Shown here piece by piece: positions 34,353 through 44,704 of a stretch of DNA of 64,000 bases (positions are counted from its first letter, which is position 1; every line of letters begins with the position of its first letter). The position numbers and the translations under genes were made by a program. This DNA is from Kiloniella sp. EL199. GTDB lineage: Bacteria > Pseudomonadota > Alphaproteobacteria > Kiloniellales > Kiloniellaceae. The stretch is from positions 124,240 to 188,239 of the forward strand of contig NZ_OMPU01000008.1 in the NCBI RefSeq assembly GCF_900313065.1, read 5' to 3'. The notes beneath the pieces are model-generated. The model did no database searches, was not told the origin of the DNA, and worked only from the letters and a program-made list of their open reading frames with translations.

Positions 34353-35321
34353 CTATAGCCGTGCCAGCAATTTGTCTATGATCGCTTGGTCAGCAAAAGC
34401 ATTTTCTATAGAACACTTTGTGATCTCGACTAAATCCTGATCGCTTAGGTTAAATTCTTGCGATGCAATAGTGTATTCATTTCCTATAGAAGTGTGGAAG
34501 AATGGCGGATCATCAGAACTCAGGGTTACTTTACAACCGGCATCGCGTAATTTCAGGAAGGGGTGGGCGTCAAAATCAGGATAAACTTCAAGAGCAATAT
34601 TGCTTCCAGGACATACTTCGAGGGTTATGTCTTCGTCAATTAGGCGAGATATAAGATCGGGGTTTTCAATTGATCTCACGCAGTGTCCAATACGTTTAAC
34701 CGGCAGGTGATCAAGTGCTGCAATAATGCTCTCTGGTCCGGCCATTTCTCCGGCGTGCACGTTACATGATAACCCGGCGCCGTGGGCTATATGAAATGCT
34801 TTTGAAAAATCAGAAGGATGATGGGCATTTTCATCGCCGCCCATGCCGAAACCAACAACAAAGGGGTGTGGAATCGCAGCTGTCTGTTTGGCAACATGAA
34901 CCGCCTGTTCTGGTCCAAGATGCCGCACACAGGTAACAATAATACGTCCAGTGATACCAAAATCTCTTTCAGCATCCTCTATGCCGGCAATGATACCATC
35001 CAAATGATCCTGATACCCCATACCAGCCATAGCCGCGTGATCGGGAGAGGACATTACCTCTACGTAAATGGCATCTTCATAAGCACATTGTTTGAGATAT
35101 TCGTAAGTGACATCCCTGTAATCCAAAGGCGTTTTGATCACAGCACTTGCAAGATCATAAGCTTTCAGGAATTCAAGAAATGTCGTCCAGCAGTAATTTC
35201 CCTCGGCATTAAAAAGGCCATCAGGCAGGTCCATTAAATTACGCTGTGCCAGACGTTTGACAAGATCCGGAGAAGTTGTTCCTTCCAGATGTGCGTGTAA
35301 CTCAGCTTTTAGAACCATCAT
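34353..35321 (-). CDS. add: Adenosine deaminase
   Basis: Converts adenosine and deoxyadenosine to (deoxy)inosine with a zinc-bound water. About 322 residues. Zinc ligands and catalytic groups visible: HAHLEGT at the N-terminus, VHAGEMAGPESI (His and catalytic Glu), GHCVRS and SSDDPPFF (Asp ligands). Two ATG codons stand side by side (35321 and 35318) after GTGAG; the longer frame from 35330 is less likely. In this operon it feeds purine nucleosides to the phosphorylase PunA. Confidence 0.95.
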   Translation of the reverse strand: MMVLKAELHAHLEGTTSPDLVKRLAQRNLMDLPDGLFNAEGNYCWTTFLEFLKAYDLASAVIKTPLDYRDVTYEYLKQCAYEDAIYVEVMSSPDHAAMAGMGYQDHLDGIIAGIEDAERDFGITGRIIVTCVRHLGPEQAVHVAKQTAAIPHPFVVGFGMGGDENAHHPSDFSKAFHIAHGAGLSCNVHAGEMAGPESIIAALDHLPVKRIGHCVRSIENPDLISRLIDEDITLEVCPGSNIALEVYPDFDAHPFLKLRDAGCKVTLSSDDPPFFHTSIGNEYTIASQEFNLSDQDLVEITKCSIENAFADQAIIDKLLARL

Positions 35322-35374
35322 ATATCTCACTTTTTCTTGTATTTCAGTGCTTCCTGACTTTTAAAAGCAAGGAG

Positions 35375-36595
35375 TTATAAAAATGATTTTCCTGCTTCCA
35401 AGGTACCTACTCCCAAGAAGGAAGCGATGCTCTGTCCAATATCTGCAAAGCATTCCCGGGTGCCAATATTTTGTGCTTTAATTTGGGGACCAAAAGCAAG
35501 AACAGGTATATTTTCCCGGGTATGATCCGTGCCGGTCCAGGTTGGATCGCAGCCATGATCTGCAGCGATAATTACCAGATCATCGTCTTTCAGTATTGAA
35601 ATGAGCTCTGGAAGTTTTCTGTCGAATTCTTCAAGTGCTGCTGCATATCCGACTACATCACGTCGGTGTCCATACAAGCTGTCAAAATCAACAAAGTTGG
35701 TGAAGGTTAATGAGCCGTCAGGCGCCTTTATAGCTTGTTCCAGTGTACGTTGGAAAAGGTTATCATGACCCGACGCTTTAATAACCTGTGTAGGTCCCTG
35801 ATGCGCATAGATATCAGCAATTTTACCAATGGCTATCATTTCCCGACCGGCTTCTTTTACTTTGTCCAGTAGGGTTGGAGCAGGTGGCAAAACGCTAAAA
35901 TCACGCCTGTTTCCTGTACGCTCAAAATTATCCGGAGCATTGCCAACAAAGGGACGAGCAATAACACGGCCAATGTTATAGGGATCGACAAGAATTCGTA
36001 TTTTTTCGCAAAGATCAATAAGCCTTTCTAGACCAAAGCTTTGTTCATGAGCAGCAATCTGAATAACACTATCTGCCGAGGTATAAATAATCGGTTTGCT
36101 GCTTTTGATATGCTCCAAGCCAAAGCGCGCTATAATCTCTGTGCCGGATGCGTGACATAACCCCAAGGCGCCGGGTAGATTGCCAACTTTAACTATGCCA
36201 TCCAGAAGTGAGTCGTCAAAACAAGGCATTTTGTCCGGGAAGTATCCCCAGTCAAACTTGACGGGGACACCCGCAATTTCCCAATGCCCGCTTGGTGTAT
36301 CTTTGCCCTTACTTATTTCGCTGGCAGCACCGTGTAATCCTGTGGCTTTGATTTGAGAGCTAAATCCTTTGGGATAGTTGCCAGTACTTTGATAGGCAGC
36401 ATGTCCTAACCCAATGATTTCCATGTTAGGGAGATAAAGAGGGCCATGCCTGACGCCTTTTTTATCCGCATTGCCTATTGTACACTGTTCGGCAATATGC
36501 CCGAGGGTGTTTGAGCCTTTATCTCCAAAACTTTCAGCATCCGGCGCACCGCCAATACCAAATGAATCCATCAATAATATAAAAGCTCTAGACAT
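35375..36595 (-). CDS. deoB: Phosphopentomutase
   Basis: Interconverts (deoxy)ribose 1-phosphate and 5-phosphate. 406 residues, family-typical. Metal-binding blocks of the alkaline-phosphatase superfamily are visible: [13 protein letters not shown] at residues 8-20, [10 protein letters not shown] with the phospho-acceptor Thr, [13 protein letters not shown], and [18 protein letters not shown]. It follows deoA by one base and passes sugar phosphates from the phosphorylases to DeoC. Confidence 0.97.
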   Translation of the reverse strand: MSRAFILLMDSFGIGGAPDAESFGDKGSNTLGHIAEQCTIGNADKKGVRHGPLYLPNMEIIGLGHAAYQSTGNYPKGFSSQIKATGLHGAASEISKGKDTPSGHWEIAGVPVKFDWGYFPDKMPCFDDSLLDGIVKVGNLPGALGLCHASGTEIIARFGLEHIKSSKPIIYTSADSVIQIAAHEQSFGLERLIDLCEKIRILVDPYNIGRVIARPFVGNAPDNFERTGNRRDFSVLPPAPTLLDKVKEAGREMIAIGKIADIYAHQGPTQVIKASGHDNLFQRTLEQAIKAPDGSLTFTNFVDFDSLYGHRRDVVGYAAALEEFDRKLPELISILKDDDLVIIAADHGCDPTWTGTDHTRENIPVLAFGPQIKAQNIGTRECFADIGQSIASFLGVGTLEAGKSFL

Positions 36596-36596
36596 A

Positions 36597-37919
36597 TTAA
36601 TTTACTAATGATTTTAAAATTGGGTGTTGTTGTTTGGGAGCTTTATCAACCACAGTCAGCCCATTTAGATATCGAGCTTTTGCTCGTGCTAACTGATCTT
36701 GTGAATTGGCGTGAATACGTGCAACGGGATACTTTGAATCAACTCGTGTTCCAAGGGGAGCAATGTGATCAAAACCTACGGCATGATCAATTTCCTGACC
36801 TGCTTTGGAACGACCGCCACCGAGGGTAACAACGGCCATACCGATTTCCCGTGTATCCATAGAAGCTAGATACCCTGATGTATCCAGATAGATGTCTTCG
36901 CAGTATTTTGCAGATTGCAGATAACTATCGGGCCTTTCACAAAAATCTGTAGGACCACCCAAGCCAGAAATCATTTTCTGGAAATGTTCCAAAGCTTTGC
37001 CGTTGGATAAAACGGTTATGACCTTATTATGTGCGTCATCATGTGTTTTTGCCAGATTACCCAGAATTAAAAGCTCTGAGCATAAGGACATGTTTATAAT
37101 ATCAGTACGCTCTTCTTTCTGACCGCCAGACAAGTATGACCAGGCTTCTTTTATTTCCAAAGCATTTCCTGCTGTTGAGCCAAGTACCTGATCCATATCC
37201 GTGATGAGGGCTCTGGTTGGTAAGCCAGCGCCATTGGCAACGTTTACGATGGTTTCGGCTAGCTTTTCGGCCATGGACAGAGTGCTGGAAAAGGCACCAC
37301 TGCCAACCTTGATATCCATTATCAAACAATCCAACCCAGCTGATAGTTTTTTGGACAGGATGGATGCAGTGATCAAGGGGATGGCTTCAACGGTCGCTGT
37401 AATATCCCTTATAGCATAAAAACGTTTATCCGCGGGGGCCAAATCACCTGTTTGGCCGACAATGGCGCAGCCCGCAGTTTTTGTGATGGATTTCAGGCGT
37501 TTAATATTAATCGATGTTTGGTATCCGGGAATTGCATCCAGTTTGTCCAATGTACCACCAGTATGTCCTAAACCGCGACCTGATATCATAGGGACATATC
37601 CGCCACAGGCGGCAATGATTGGTGCCACCAGCAAGCTTAGCTTATCTCCGACACCGCCTGTTGAGTGCTTATCCAGCACAGGGCCTAAATCGTGTAATTC
37701 TGACCAGCCAATTTTCTCGCCTGACCTTGTCATGGATTGAGTTAAATTGACGGTTTCAGTAATACTCATCCCCTGAAAGAACACAGCCATTGCCAAGGCA
37801 GCAATTTGGCTGTTACTCATATCGCCAGATGTAATTCCTTTGACAAAATAGGCGATTTCATCGCTGCTAAGTTCTTGCCCTTCACGTTTTTTTCGGATTA
37901 CTTCTTGGGGAAGAAACAT
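36597..37919 (-). CDS. deoA: Thymidine phosphorylase
   Basis: Cleaves thymidine (and deoxyuridine) with phosphate to base and deoxyribose 1-phosphate. 440 residues, the usual size. Visible: the phosphate site [28 protein letters not shown], and the substrate region [20 protein letters not shown] with [12 protein letters not shown]. Its ATG overlaps the deoC stop as TAATG, showing translational coupling. Confidence 0.97.
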   Translation of the reverse strand: MFLPQEVIRKKREGQELSSDEIAYFVKGITSGDMSNSQIAALAMAVFFQGMSITETVNLTQSMTRSGEKIGWSELHDLGPVLDKHSTGGVGDKLSLLVAPIIAACGGYVPMISGRGLGHTGGTLDKLDAIPGYQTSINIKRLKSITKTAGCAIVGQTGDLAPADKRFYAIRDITATVEAIPLITASILSKKLSAGLDCLIMDIKVGSGAFSSTLSMAEKLAETIVNVANGAGLPTRALITDMDQVLGSTAGNALEIKEAWSYLSGGQKEERTDIINMSLCSELLILGNLAKTHDDAHNKVITVLSNGKALEHFQKMISGLGGPTDFCERPDSYLQSAKYCEDIYLDTSGYLASMDTREIGMAVVTLGGGRSKAGQEIDHAVGFDHIAPLGTRVDSKYPVARIHANSQDQLARAKARYLNGLTVVDKAPKQQHPILKSLVN

Positions 37920-38674
37920 TAGTAGGTGCTTTTTTGTTCAGAATCAGTCGTTTGACCCAAAACGCATAAAAGGTCATTCAAAAGGCCACTCGCGCCAAAT
38001 CTGAAGTTATCAGCACAGACCCAGTTTTCACCCATAATGTTTTGAGCAAGCTCTATGTACTCAACAGCTTGTGCATGAGTTCTAATACCTCCAGAGGCTT
38101 TGAAACCGCATTTTTGATCACTATCCTTGATCGCTTTTAACATAGTTTCTGCGGCTTCGATTGTGGCTGATACGTCTGTTTTTCCTGTTGAGGTTTTGAT
38201 AAAATCTGCCCCGGCATTAATAGCCGCAATACTTAAGTCGTAAAGACTTTTCATATTTTCAAACGCACCACTTTCCAGAATGACCTTGAGTGTTACTTGA
38301 TCACCGCAAATATCTTTGCATGCACGTATCATGTCGGGTGTAGAGCTTTTATTGCCGGCGATCCATTCTTTGTAGGGGATAACCAGATCAACTTCGTTAC
38401 CACCAAGTGTTATGATGTTTTTGGTCTGTGAAATGGCTGCTTCCAGTCCTTCACCACCCGAAGGAAAATTGGCGACTGCAGCAAATTTGACATCCTTTCC
38501 CTTTAATTCATCTTGGCAGATGGAGAGAAAAGAAGGAAACACACAGACAGCTGCAACAGACGTAAATGGTGTGAGAGCTTTCAAACAGAGGGTTTGGATG
38601 CTTTCGTTTGTATCATCAGCAGAAAGGCTTGTGAGGTCCAACAAACTTAAAGACAATTTTGCGTTTTTTGTCAT
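37919..38674 (-). CDS. deoC: Deoxyribose-phosphate aldolase
   Basis: Splits 2-deoxyribose 5-phosphate to glyceraldehyde 3-phosphate and acetaldehyde. 251 residues. The Schiff-base Lys lies in DFIKTSTGK, and a second active-site Lys in KASGGIRTHAQA. N-terminal DLTSLS replaces the more common DHT. It overlaps deoA and follows punA by four bases; it is the exit from the pathway into central metabolism. Confidence 0.96.
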   Translation of the reverse strand: MTKNAKLSLSLLDLTSLSADDTNESIQTLCLKALTPFTSVAAVCVFPSFLSICQDELKGKDVKFAAVANFPSGGEGLEAAISQTKNIITLGGNEVDLVIPYKEWIAGNKSSTPDMIRACKDICGDQVTLKVILESGAFENMKSLYDLSIAAINAGADFIKTSTGKTDVSATIEAAETMLKAIKDSDQKCGFKASGGIRTHAQAVEYIELAQNIMGENWVCADNFRFGASGLLNDLLCVLGQTTDSEQKSTY

Positions 38675-38678
38675 GAGC

Positions 38679-39497
38679 TTACCTCAAATTCTTTAAGTAA
38701 TTACTTATCAGTTTAATTAAATTATCAGTGGCAATTTTAGCATTTTTCATCGTCTGTTCATGGGTCAGGGCTGTATCACTCATACCGGCACCATAGTTTG
38801 TAATAATGGACATCGCTGCAGTTGGAATGCCTGCGCGTTTTGCCAGAATAACTTCGGGTACAGTAGACATGCCAACCGCATCTGCACCAAGGATTTTTGC
38901 TGCTCTTATTTCTGCAGGCGTTTCAAAGTTTGGCCCGGAGAACCACATGTAAATACCTTCATACAGCTTGATTTCATTTTCATCGGCAACAACTTTCAGG
39001 ATGTTTCGTATGTTTGGATCATATGCATCGGTCATATCAACAAAACGATCATTTCCGCTGGAATCGATTAGCGGCGACATACCGGAATAGTTAATGTGAT
39101 CTGTAATCAGCATCAGGCTTCCAGGGCCGGCTTCATCACGTAGGCTTCCGGCTGCATTGGTCAAAATCAACTGCTTACAGCCAATTCCCTTGATTGTCTC
39201 AATCACTATCAGCATACCAGTAGCATCACCATGTTCATAATAATGACTTCTGCCCTGTAGAATGAGAACTTCTATTCCGTTGATTTGTCCAAGGATCAAA
39301 GATCCGGCGTGTCCTTCGACGGAAGGGCATGGAAAGCCGGGGAGATCGGTAAATGAAATTGTCGTTGGGTCTTGTACAGCTTCAACAAGGGGGCCAAGTC
39401 CTGACCCGAGGATGATAGCTAACTTTGGGATAACGCCATTAAGGCGGCTCCGAATAATGTCTAAAGCCTCATTCGAGGATTGATTTGGGTTCGTCAT
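38679..39497 (-). CDS. punA: Purine nucleoside phosphorylase
   Basis: A 272-residue PNP of the trimeric low-molecular-mass class, acting on inosine and guanosine (and deoxy forms). Seen: phosphate site ILGSGLGPL, GRSHYYEHGD, LTNAAGSLRDE, FSGPNFETPAEI and the base-binding NYGAGM near the end. It overlaps cdd by 29 bases, so its ribosome-binding site lies inside cdd. It receives inosine made by Add. Confidence 0.95.
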   Translation of the reverse strand: MTNPNQSSNEALDIIRSRLNGVIPKLAIILGSGLGPLVEAVQDPTTISFTDLPGFPCPSVEGHAGSLILGQINGIEVLILQGRSHYYEHGDATGMLIVIETIKGIGCKQLILTNAAGSLRDEAGPGSLMLITDHINYSGMSPLIDSSGNDRFVDMTDAYDPNIRNILKVVADENEIKLYEGIYMWFSGPNFETPAEIRAAKILGADAVGMSTVPEVILAKRAGIPTAAMSIITNYGAGMSDTALTHEQTMKNAKIATDNLIKLISNYLKNLR

Positions 39498-39891
39498 TAT
39501 TCAAATTATCAGGTCCAAATGAAAAGGGTAGGAGGTCTTCGGTTGTAAAGGTTTTCCGTAATCCCTCGGGGCCACAGATGTGAATTTGTGTTTTTGCATT
39601 TGCAAACTCACGAATTTTTTGTCGGCATCCGCCACAGGGTGTAACGAGTGCATCACCATCACCCATGATATAAATTTCAGCTATTTCGCGGCTGCCGTTT
39701 TGTACCATGGCCGCAATCGCGCCGCTTTCGGCGCATATACCTAACGGATAGGCAGCATTCTCGACATTACATCCATTATAATACTGCCCGTCTGTTGATT
39801 TTATCACAGATCCAACATGAAACTTGGAATAGGGGGCATATGCCCGTGACATGTTCTCTCGTAGTTGAGTCATGATTGCTGATCGTTCCAT
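39469..39891 (-). CDS. cdd: Cytidine deaminase
   Basis: A 140-residue zinc deaminase that turns (deoxy)cytidine into (deoxy)uridine. Catalytic block NVENAAYPLGICAESGA (Cys ligand, Glu acid) and PCGGCRQKIREF (two Cys ligands) show the small tetrameric type. It sits one base after the second permease gene and overlaps punA, linking import to breakdown. The product deoxyuridine is a substrate of DeoA. Confidence 0.96.
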   Translation of the reverse strand: MERSAIMTQLRENMSRAYAPYSKFHVGSVIKSTDGQYYNGCNVENAAYPLGICAESGAIAAMVQNGSREIAEIYIMGDGDALVTPCGGCRQKIREFANAKTQIHICGPEGLRKTFTTEDLLPFSFGPDNLNNDEPKSILE

Positions 39892-39892
39892 C

Positions 39893-40867
39893 TCAACGTT
39901 CCTTTACATAAGGACGGCCAATGGCTTTTGGTGCAACAGCCTTGCCTATAAAGCCAGCCAGCAGGATAACAGTCAGAACATAAGGCAGCGCCTGCATAAA
40001 CTGGACAGGTATCTCGCCAATACCCGGCAGCGCGACCCCCTGTAATCTTACAGCCATTGCATCAAGAAAGCCAAAAAGCATGCAGGCGAGAAGGCCCGGT
40101 ACAGGTTTCCATTTACCAAAAATCATCGCCGCAAGGGCAATATAACCTTGCCCGGCAGACATTTCTTTACCGAATGCTGCATTTTGTCCTGTGGACAGAT
40201 AAGCCCCTGCAATACCACAGAGTATACCAGCAATAATAACAGAGCGATACCTCAGGAGCGTTACAGAAATACCCGCTGTATCAACAGCCTGCGGGTTTTC
40301 CCCGACAGCACGCAAGCGCAGTCCAAACCGTGTTTTGTAAAGTGCCCACCAAGTAATGGGAACGGCTAGGAATGCAATATAAACCAAAAGGTTATGACCA
40401 CTAATTAACTCAACATACATGGTACCCAAAAACGGGATCTCTGACAGAAAATCTACCCCGGGTAATGTTAAGGGCGAAAAGCGAGCATCACCACTAAGTG
40501 TTGGTGTCTGGCCACCTTTATGGAACCATGCACCGCCAAGTGTTACCGTTAAGCCTGAAGCGAGAATGTTGATGGCAAGTCCACTCACAACCTGGTTTCC
40601 GCGATGGGTAATACAGGCAAAACCATGTAAAAGCGCCATGAGGACAGAGGTAACTATGGCCGCACCCAAGCCAATAAATGCAGATCCACTAACCGCTGCG
40701 ACGGCGGCGGCGGCAAAAGCAGCAGCAAGAAGTTTACCTTCCAAACTGATGTCGATGATACCGGATCGTTCCGAAAAAATTCCGGCCATCGCGCAAAGCA
40801 CCAGCGGTGCAGACACTCGCAGGGTTGAATCTAGCGTAGATAAAAGTAATAGGAACAAATCATCCAT
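39893..40867 (-). CDS. Nucleoside ABC transporter permease 2 (NupQ/YufQ-like)
   Basis: A permease of about 324 residues of the BMP-type (RbsC-like) family, with about 9-10 membrane segments. The block AGIFSERSGIIDISLEGKLLAAAFAAA near the N-terminus is characteristic, as is GLALRAVGENPQAVDTAG-like RLRAVGENPQAVDTAGI. The longest frame starts at 40924, but ATG at 40867 has AAAGGAG at good spacing and overlaps the first permease by eight bases, so I prefer it. Confidence 0.92.
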   Translation of the reverse strand: MDDLFLLLLSTLDSTLRVSAPLVLCAMAGIFSERSGIIDISLEGKLLAAAFAAAAVAAVSGSAFIGLGAAIVTSVLMALLHGFACITHRGNQVVSGLAINILASGLTVTLGGAWFHKGGQTPTLSGDARFSPLTLPGVDFLSEIPFLGTMYVELISGHNLLVYIAFLAVPITWWALYKTRFGLRLRAVGENPQAVDTAGISVTLLRYRSVIIAGILCGIAGAYLSTGQNAAFGKEMSAGQGYIALAAMIFGKWKPVPGLLACMLFGFLDAMAVRLQGVALPGIGEIPVQFMQALPYVLTVILLAGFIGKAVAPKAIGRPYVKER

Positions 40868-41993
40868 TTGTCTGCTCCTTTGCTGTACCGTTGCTTTCAA
40901 CAATGGCCGTAAAAATACGTTCAATTGTTGGTCTGGTCATATAAGCCAATGCACCACAGAATAGGATGACGAGACCCTGAATAGCCTTAACCATCTCCAC
41001 CTGTATGGTTGGAATTTCAAAAGATAACTCGGCACCGCCCTGATAAAGTGCCCCAAACAAAAGGCTGGCGATAACAATGCCGAAGGGATGGTTACGCCCC
41101 ATCAGTGCAACCGCAATACCTGTGAATCCCGCACCAGTGATAAAATCAAGCATTAACCTGTTATGATTTCCCATAATCTCGTTGATACCTACAAATCCAG
41201 CTAAAACACCGGAAAGGCACATCGTGCCAACGACTAAACGTTGTGTATTAATTCCGCTATAGTTTGCGGCATTTTCATTAAATCCAAACATCCGAATGGC
41301 ATAGCCCCAACGTGTATGCCAGATAAATAACCAGACAAAAACACAGCTAAATAGAGCAAGAAGTATTGAAAGATTAAGCGGTGATTTTTCAATATCTATT
41401 CCAAACCACCCAACAGCTTCCTGCATTGTTGGCATTTGAGCTGAGGCAAGAAAATCACGGCTTTCAGGGGACATTTGGCCAGGTTCAATCAAGACATTGA
41501 CCAACAGATAATTCATTACACTGTAAGCTATAAAATTGAACATGATCGTTGTGATAACAATATGGCTGCCTCTATAAGCTTGGAGATAAGCAGGAACATA
41601 GGCCCAGGCTGCACCAAAAAGGCCAGAAGCAGCAATAGCGAGAGGTAAAATTATCCAAAAGGGAACATATTGGTCCAGGGCTAGGCAAAGCAAACCTACA
41701 CCCAAGCCACCGATGTAGGCTTGACCTTCGCCACCGATATTAAAAAGGCTTGCGTGGAAAGCAACAGCGACAGCTAATCCAGTGAAGATATAGTTCGTTG
41801 TATAATGAAGGGTATAGCCTAAATTATAATCGTTCCCAAAAGCTCCATAGATTATAATTTTTACTGCTTCTATAGGATTTTCACCAATAATTAAAATAAC
41901 GATCCCGGAAACAAAAAATGCCAGTAAAATATTGATCAAGGGAATGACACCAGCATCAATCCATGCGGGAAGGGCTTTGCTAGGACTGCTCAT
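40860..41993 (-). CDS. Nucleoside ABC transporter permease 1 (NupP/YufP-like)
   Basis: A 377-residue inner-membrane permease, partner of the second permease. Family blocks: FSVFNIGGEGQ-like SLFNIGGEGQAYIGGLG, TTIMFNFIAYSVMNYLL and RMFGFNENAANYSGI. Its start overlaps the end of the ATPase gene as ATGA. A heterodimer of the two permeases would form the channel for nucleosides. Confidence 0.93.
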   Translation of the reverse strand: MSSPSKALPAWIDAGVIPLINILLAFFVSGIVILIIGENPIEAVKIIIYGAFGNDYNLGYTLHYTTNYIFTGLAVAVAFHASLFNIGGEGQAYIGGLGVGLLCLALDQYVPFWIILPLAIAASGLFGAAWAYVPAYLQAYRGSHIVITTIMFNFIAYSVMNYLLVNVLIEPGQMSPESRDFLASAQMPTMQEAVGWFGIDIEKSPLNLSILLALFSCVFVWLFIWHTRWGYAIRMFGFNENAANYSGINTQRLVVGTMCLSGVLAGFVGINEIMGNHNRLMLDFITGAGFTGIAVALMGRNHPFGIVIASLLFGALYQGGAELSFEIPTIQVEMVKAIQGLVILFCGALAYMTRPTIERIFTAIVESNGTAKEQTNG

Positions 41994-43642
41994 GCCGGGA
42001 TCTCCTCTGAGTGTGTCGTGTTATTAGTGTTGTCTTGCTCAGAGCTTGTCTTGGACTGTGTGCCTGCATTCCCCATGAGAAGGCCGAGTTGGCGTGCATC
42101 TGCATCTTTACCTGCGACTTCGCCAACAATACGACCTTCGAACATGACCAGTATGCGATCACTTAAGGACATGATTTCTTCAAGTTCCACTGAGACCACA
42201 AGAATTGCAGACCCAGCATCGCGCATGGCAATCAGGTTTTTGTGGATAAATTCAATAGCGCCGATATCAACACCTCGTGTTGGTTGGCCAACAAGAAGAA
42301 CTTCGGGACGTCGGTCCATTTCACGGGCAAGAACCAGTTTTTGTTGATTCCCGCCAGAGAAATTAGCCGATTTCAGTTTGGGATCTTCCGGACGGACGTC
42401 ATAGTCCTGCATCAATCGGGTACAGTGTTCCTGAACAGCTTTGTTATCCATCAGGATCTTGCCATTATAGGCAGGATCTTCGTGGAACCCCATAATCGCA
42501 GTTTCTTGTGCGCTAAAGGCGGTTACCATTCCCATACGATGTCTGTCTTCGGGAACATGACCAACACTTAATTCTCTAAACTCTTTCGGATTTTTATGAT
42601 TTTTGGGTGTGATTTGAACAGAGCCAATGTCAATAGATCCGGTTTGAAGCGGGCAAATGCCACTTAATGCTGCGAGCAATTCTGTCTGACCGTTTCCGGA
42701 TACACCTGCAATGCCGACAATTTCACCAGCACGAAGGGTGATAGAGACATCATCCAGTTTGGTGACGCCATCTTCTTTATAGGAAAGGTTTTTGGCTTCC
42801 AGCAAAATTTCACCCGGATCAGGGTCAGTTTTATCGACTTCCAGAAGAACCTTTCGCCCGACCATTAACTCAGCAAGTTCGTTTTTGGATGTCTCTGATG
42901 TTTCCCGTTCCGAGACCATCGTTCCCGCACGCATTACAGAAACGCGATCTGTAATTGCCATGATCTCTTGGAGCTTGTGCGTGATTAGGATGATACTCAC
43001 ACCGCGACTGCGCAGGATATCAAGGATTTTGAAAAGCTGATCTGTCTCTTGTGGTGTCAGGACACCAGTCGGTTCGTCAAGAATGAGAATTTCAGCACCG
43101 CGATAGAGGGCTTTGAGAATCTCCACCCGTTGCTGAAGACCAACGGGGAGGTTTCCTGTCATCGCATCGGGATCAACGGCCAAGCTGTATTCCTTTGAAA
43201 GCTTGAAAAGTTCTTCCCTGGCAAATTGACTGCTTTTGTTTAAAAGAGGGGCGCCTTCTGCACCCAGCATAACGTTTTCAAGTACGGTAAAGGTTTCTAC
43301 GAGCATAAAATGCTGGTGAACCATACCAATGCCATAGGAAATTGCATCTCTTGATGAGTGAATTTTCTTTTTTTGCCCATTGATAAGAATTTCGCCGCTA
43401 TCTGCTTCGTAAAATCCGTAAAGGATACTCATCAACGTCGATTTTCCTGCACCATTTTCACCTATGATACCGTGAATAGTTCCGGGGAGAACTTTTAGAT
43501 CGACGTTTTGGTTCGCTTTTACAGGGCCGAAGCTTTTACTGATTGCTCTCAGTTCAATAGCGGGCAGTTCAATAGAGGGTGGGGGAGCTGATTGCCCCCC
43601 CACCGCCTCAGACCCTTGGGTCTTGATGCGTTCTACGCTCAT
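41990..43642 (-). CDS. Nucleoside ABC transporter ATPase, double ABC domain (NupO/YufO-like)
   Basis: A 550-residue ATPase with two ABC domains in tandem. First: Walker A GENGAGKSTL, signature-like LPVGLQQRVEIL, Walker B LILDEPTGVL. Second: GVSGNGQTEL in place of Walker A, signature FSGGNQQKLVLARE, and degenerate Walker B VLLVGQPTRGVD lacking the catalytic Glu. This asymmetry is normal for RbsA/BMP-type ATPases. It lies after the binding-protein gene and overlaps the first permease gene. Confidence 0.95.
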   Translation of the reverse strand: MSVERIKTQGSEAVGGQSAPPPSIELPAIELRAISKSFGPVKANQNVDLKVLPGTIHGIIGENGAGKSTLMSILYGFYEADSGEILINGQKKKIHSSRDAISYGIGMVHQHFMLVETFTVLENVMLGAEGAPLLNKSSQFAREELFKLSKEYSLAVDPDAMTGNLPVGLQQRVEILKALYRGAEILILDEPTGVLTPQETDQLFKILDILRSRGVSIILITHKLQEIMAITDRVSVMRAGTMVSERETSETSKNELAELMVGRKVLLEVDKTDPDPGEILLEAKNLSYKEDGVTKLDDVSITLRAGEIVGIAGVSGNGQTELLAALSGICPLQTGSIDIGSVQITPKNHKNPKEFRELSVGHVPEDRHRMGMVTAFSAQETAIMGFHEDPAYNGKILMDNKAVQEHCTRLMQDYDVRPEDPKLKSANFSGGNQQKLVLAREMDRRPEVLLVGQPTRGVDIGAIEFIHKNLIAMRDAGSAILVVSVELEEIMSLSDRILVMFEGRIVGEVAGKDADARQLGLLMGNAGTQSKTSSEQDNTNNTTHSEEIPA

Positions 43643-43654
43643 AGAAAAACCTAG

Positions 43655-43702
43655 TATCTGATTTTAGTTTTCTGATTTCAGATCGGTTACCGGGTTACCC
43701 GG
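43655..43702 (-). terminator. Hairpins between the BMP binding-protein gene and the ATPase gene
   Basis: Directly after the binding-protein stop is a GC stem CCGGG-TTA-CCCGG (43690-43702), then a second inverted repeat around ATCTGA...TCAGAT. No U-run follows, so read-through to the ATPase gene is expected; the structures may favour a stable binding-protein message. Confidence 0.5.
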
Positions 43703-44704
43703 TTACAGAGCAGGGCAGCTGTTATCTGATGTGAAATCATGAACAGAGATGGAACCGGAAATGATACCATCACGTGCTTCTTTTACTTTGTCTTTCATCG
43801 CGTCAGTAATAAGGGACTTGTTGTTGTCATCCAGTGCCCAATCTACACCATTTTCAGCAAGCCCAAGAGCATGTTTTCCTGGTTTCCAAGTACCATCCAT
43901 TGCAGTTTTAAACGCATTATATGCAGCAACATCAACGCCTTTGATCATAGATGTCAGCATTGTACCCGGTTGTAGATGGTTTTGGTTTGAATCCACACCA
44001 ATGGCGTATTTACCAGCATCTTTAGCTGCTTGATAAACACCGATACCGGTCCCGCCTGCTGCAGCAAAGATAACATCGGCACCTTTATCAAACTGGCTTT
44101 TCGCAAGCTCACTGCCTTTACTTGGATCGTTCCAGGCTGATGGCGTTGTACCGGTCATATTGCTATACACCTCGGCGGACCCAACGGCGTATTTCGCCCC
44201 TTGAGCATAACCACACGCAAATTTACGAATAAGCGGAATATCCATGCCGCCAATAAAACCGACTTTCTGGTTTTCGGAGGCCATTGCAGCCAGAACACCA
44301 ACAAGGAAAGATCCTTCGTGTTCTTTAAAAACAACGGATTGGACGTTTGGCAAGTCAACGACAGAATCGATGATTGTGAAACGAACATCAGGGTATTCTT
44401 TTGCAATTTTTTCAATGGCTGGTCCCTGGGCAAAGCCGACACCTACGATCGGGTCTGCGCCACGTTGTGCCATTTTACGAATTGCCTGTTCGCGCTGCGA
44501 AGGATTTGTTACTTCGAACTCACGATATTTAATACCTGTTTCTTTTGAAAACTTCTCTACGCCGTTGAAAACACCTTCGTTGAAGGATTTATCGAATTTA
44601 CCACCCATATCAAAAACTACAGCTGGCTTGATATCTTCGGCGTGTGAGGCTGTAGCTGTTAGTGCAATAATTGATGCTGCAACCGTCTGGAATAGTTTTT
44701 TCAT
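43703..44704 (-). CDS. BMP-family nucleoside-binding protein
   Basis: A periplasmic binding protein of about 333 residues from the basic membrane protein/PnrA family, which binds purine and pyrimidine nucleosides. Signal peptide MKKLFQTVAASIIALTATAS is cut after SHA. Family blocks: VFDMGGKFDKSFNEGVFNG, VGVGFAQGPAIEKIA, FKEHEGSFLVGVLAAM, FIGGMDIPLIRKFACGYAQGAKY and GVDSNQNHLQPGTMLTSM. There is no lipobox Cys, unlike the lipoprotein members. The start at 44704 is preferred to an upstream in-frame ATG because the signal peptide begins here. It heads the nucleoside uptake and catabolic operon. Confidence 0.94.
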   Translation of the reverse strand: MKKLFQTVAASIIALTATASHAEDIKPAVVFDMGGKFDKSFNEGVFNGVEKFSKETGIKYREFEVTNPSQREQAIRKMAQRGADPIVGVGFAQGPAIEKIAKEYPDVRFTIIDSVVDLPNVQSVVFKEHEGSFLVGVLAAMASENQKVGFIGGMDIPLIRKFACGYAQGAKYAVGSAEVYSNMTGTTPSAWNDPSKGSELAKSQFDKGADVIFAAAGGTGIGVYQAAKDAGKYAIGVDSNQNHLQPGTMLTSMIKGVDVAAYNAFKTAMDGTWKPGKHALGLAENGVDWALDDNNKSLITDAMKDKVKEARDGIISGSISVHDFTSDNSCPAL

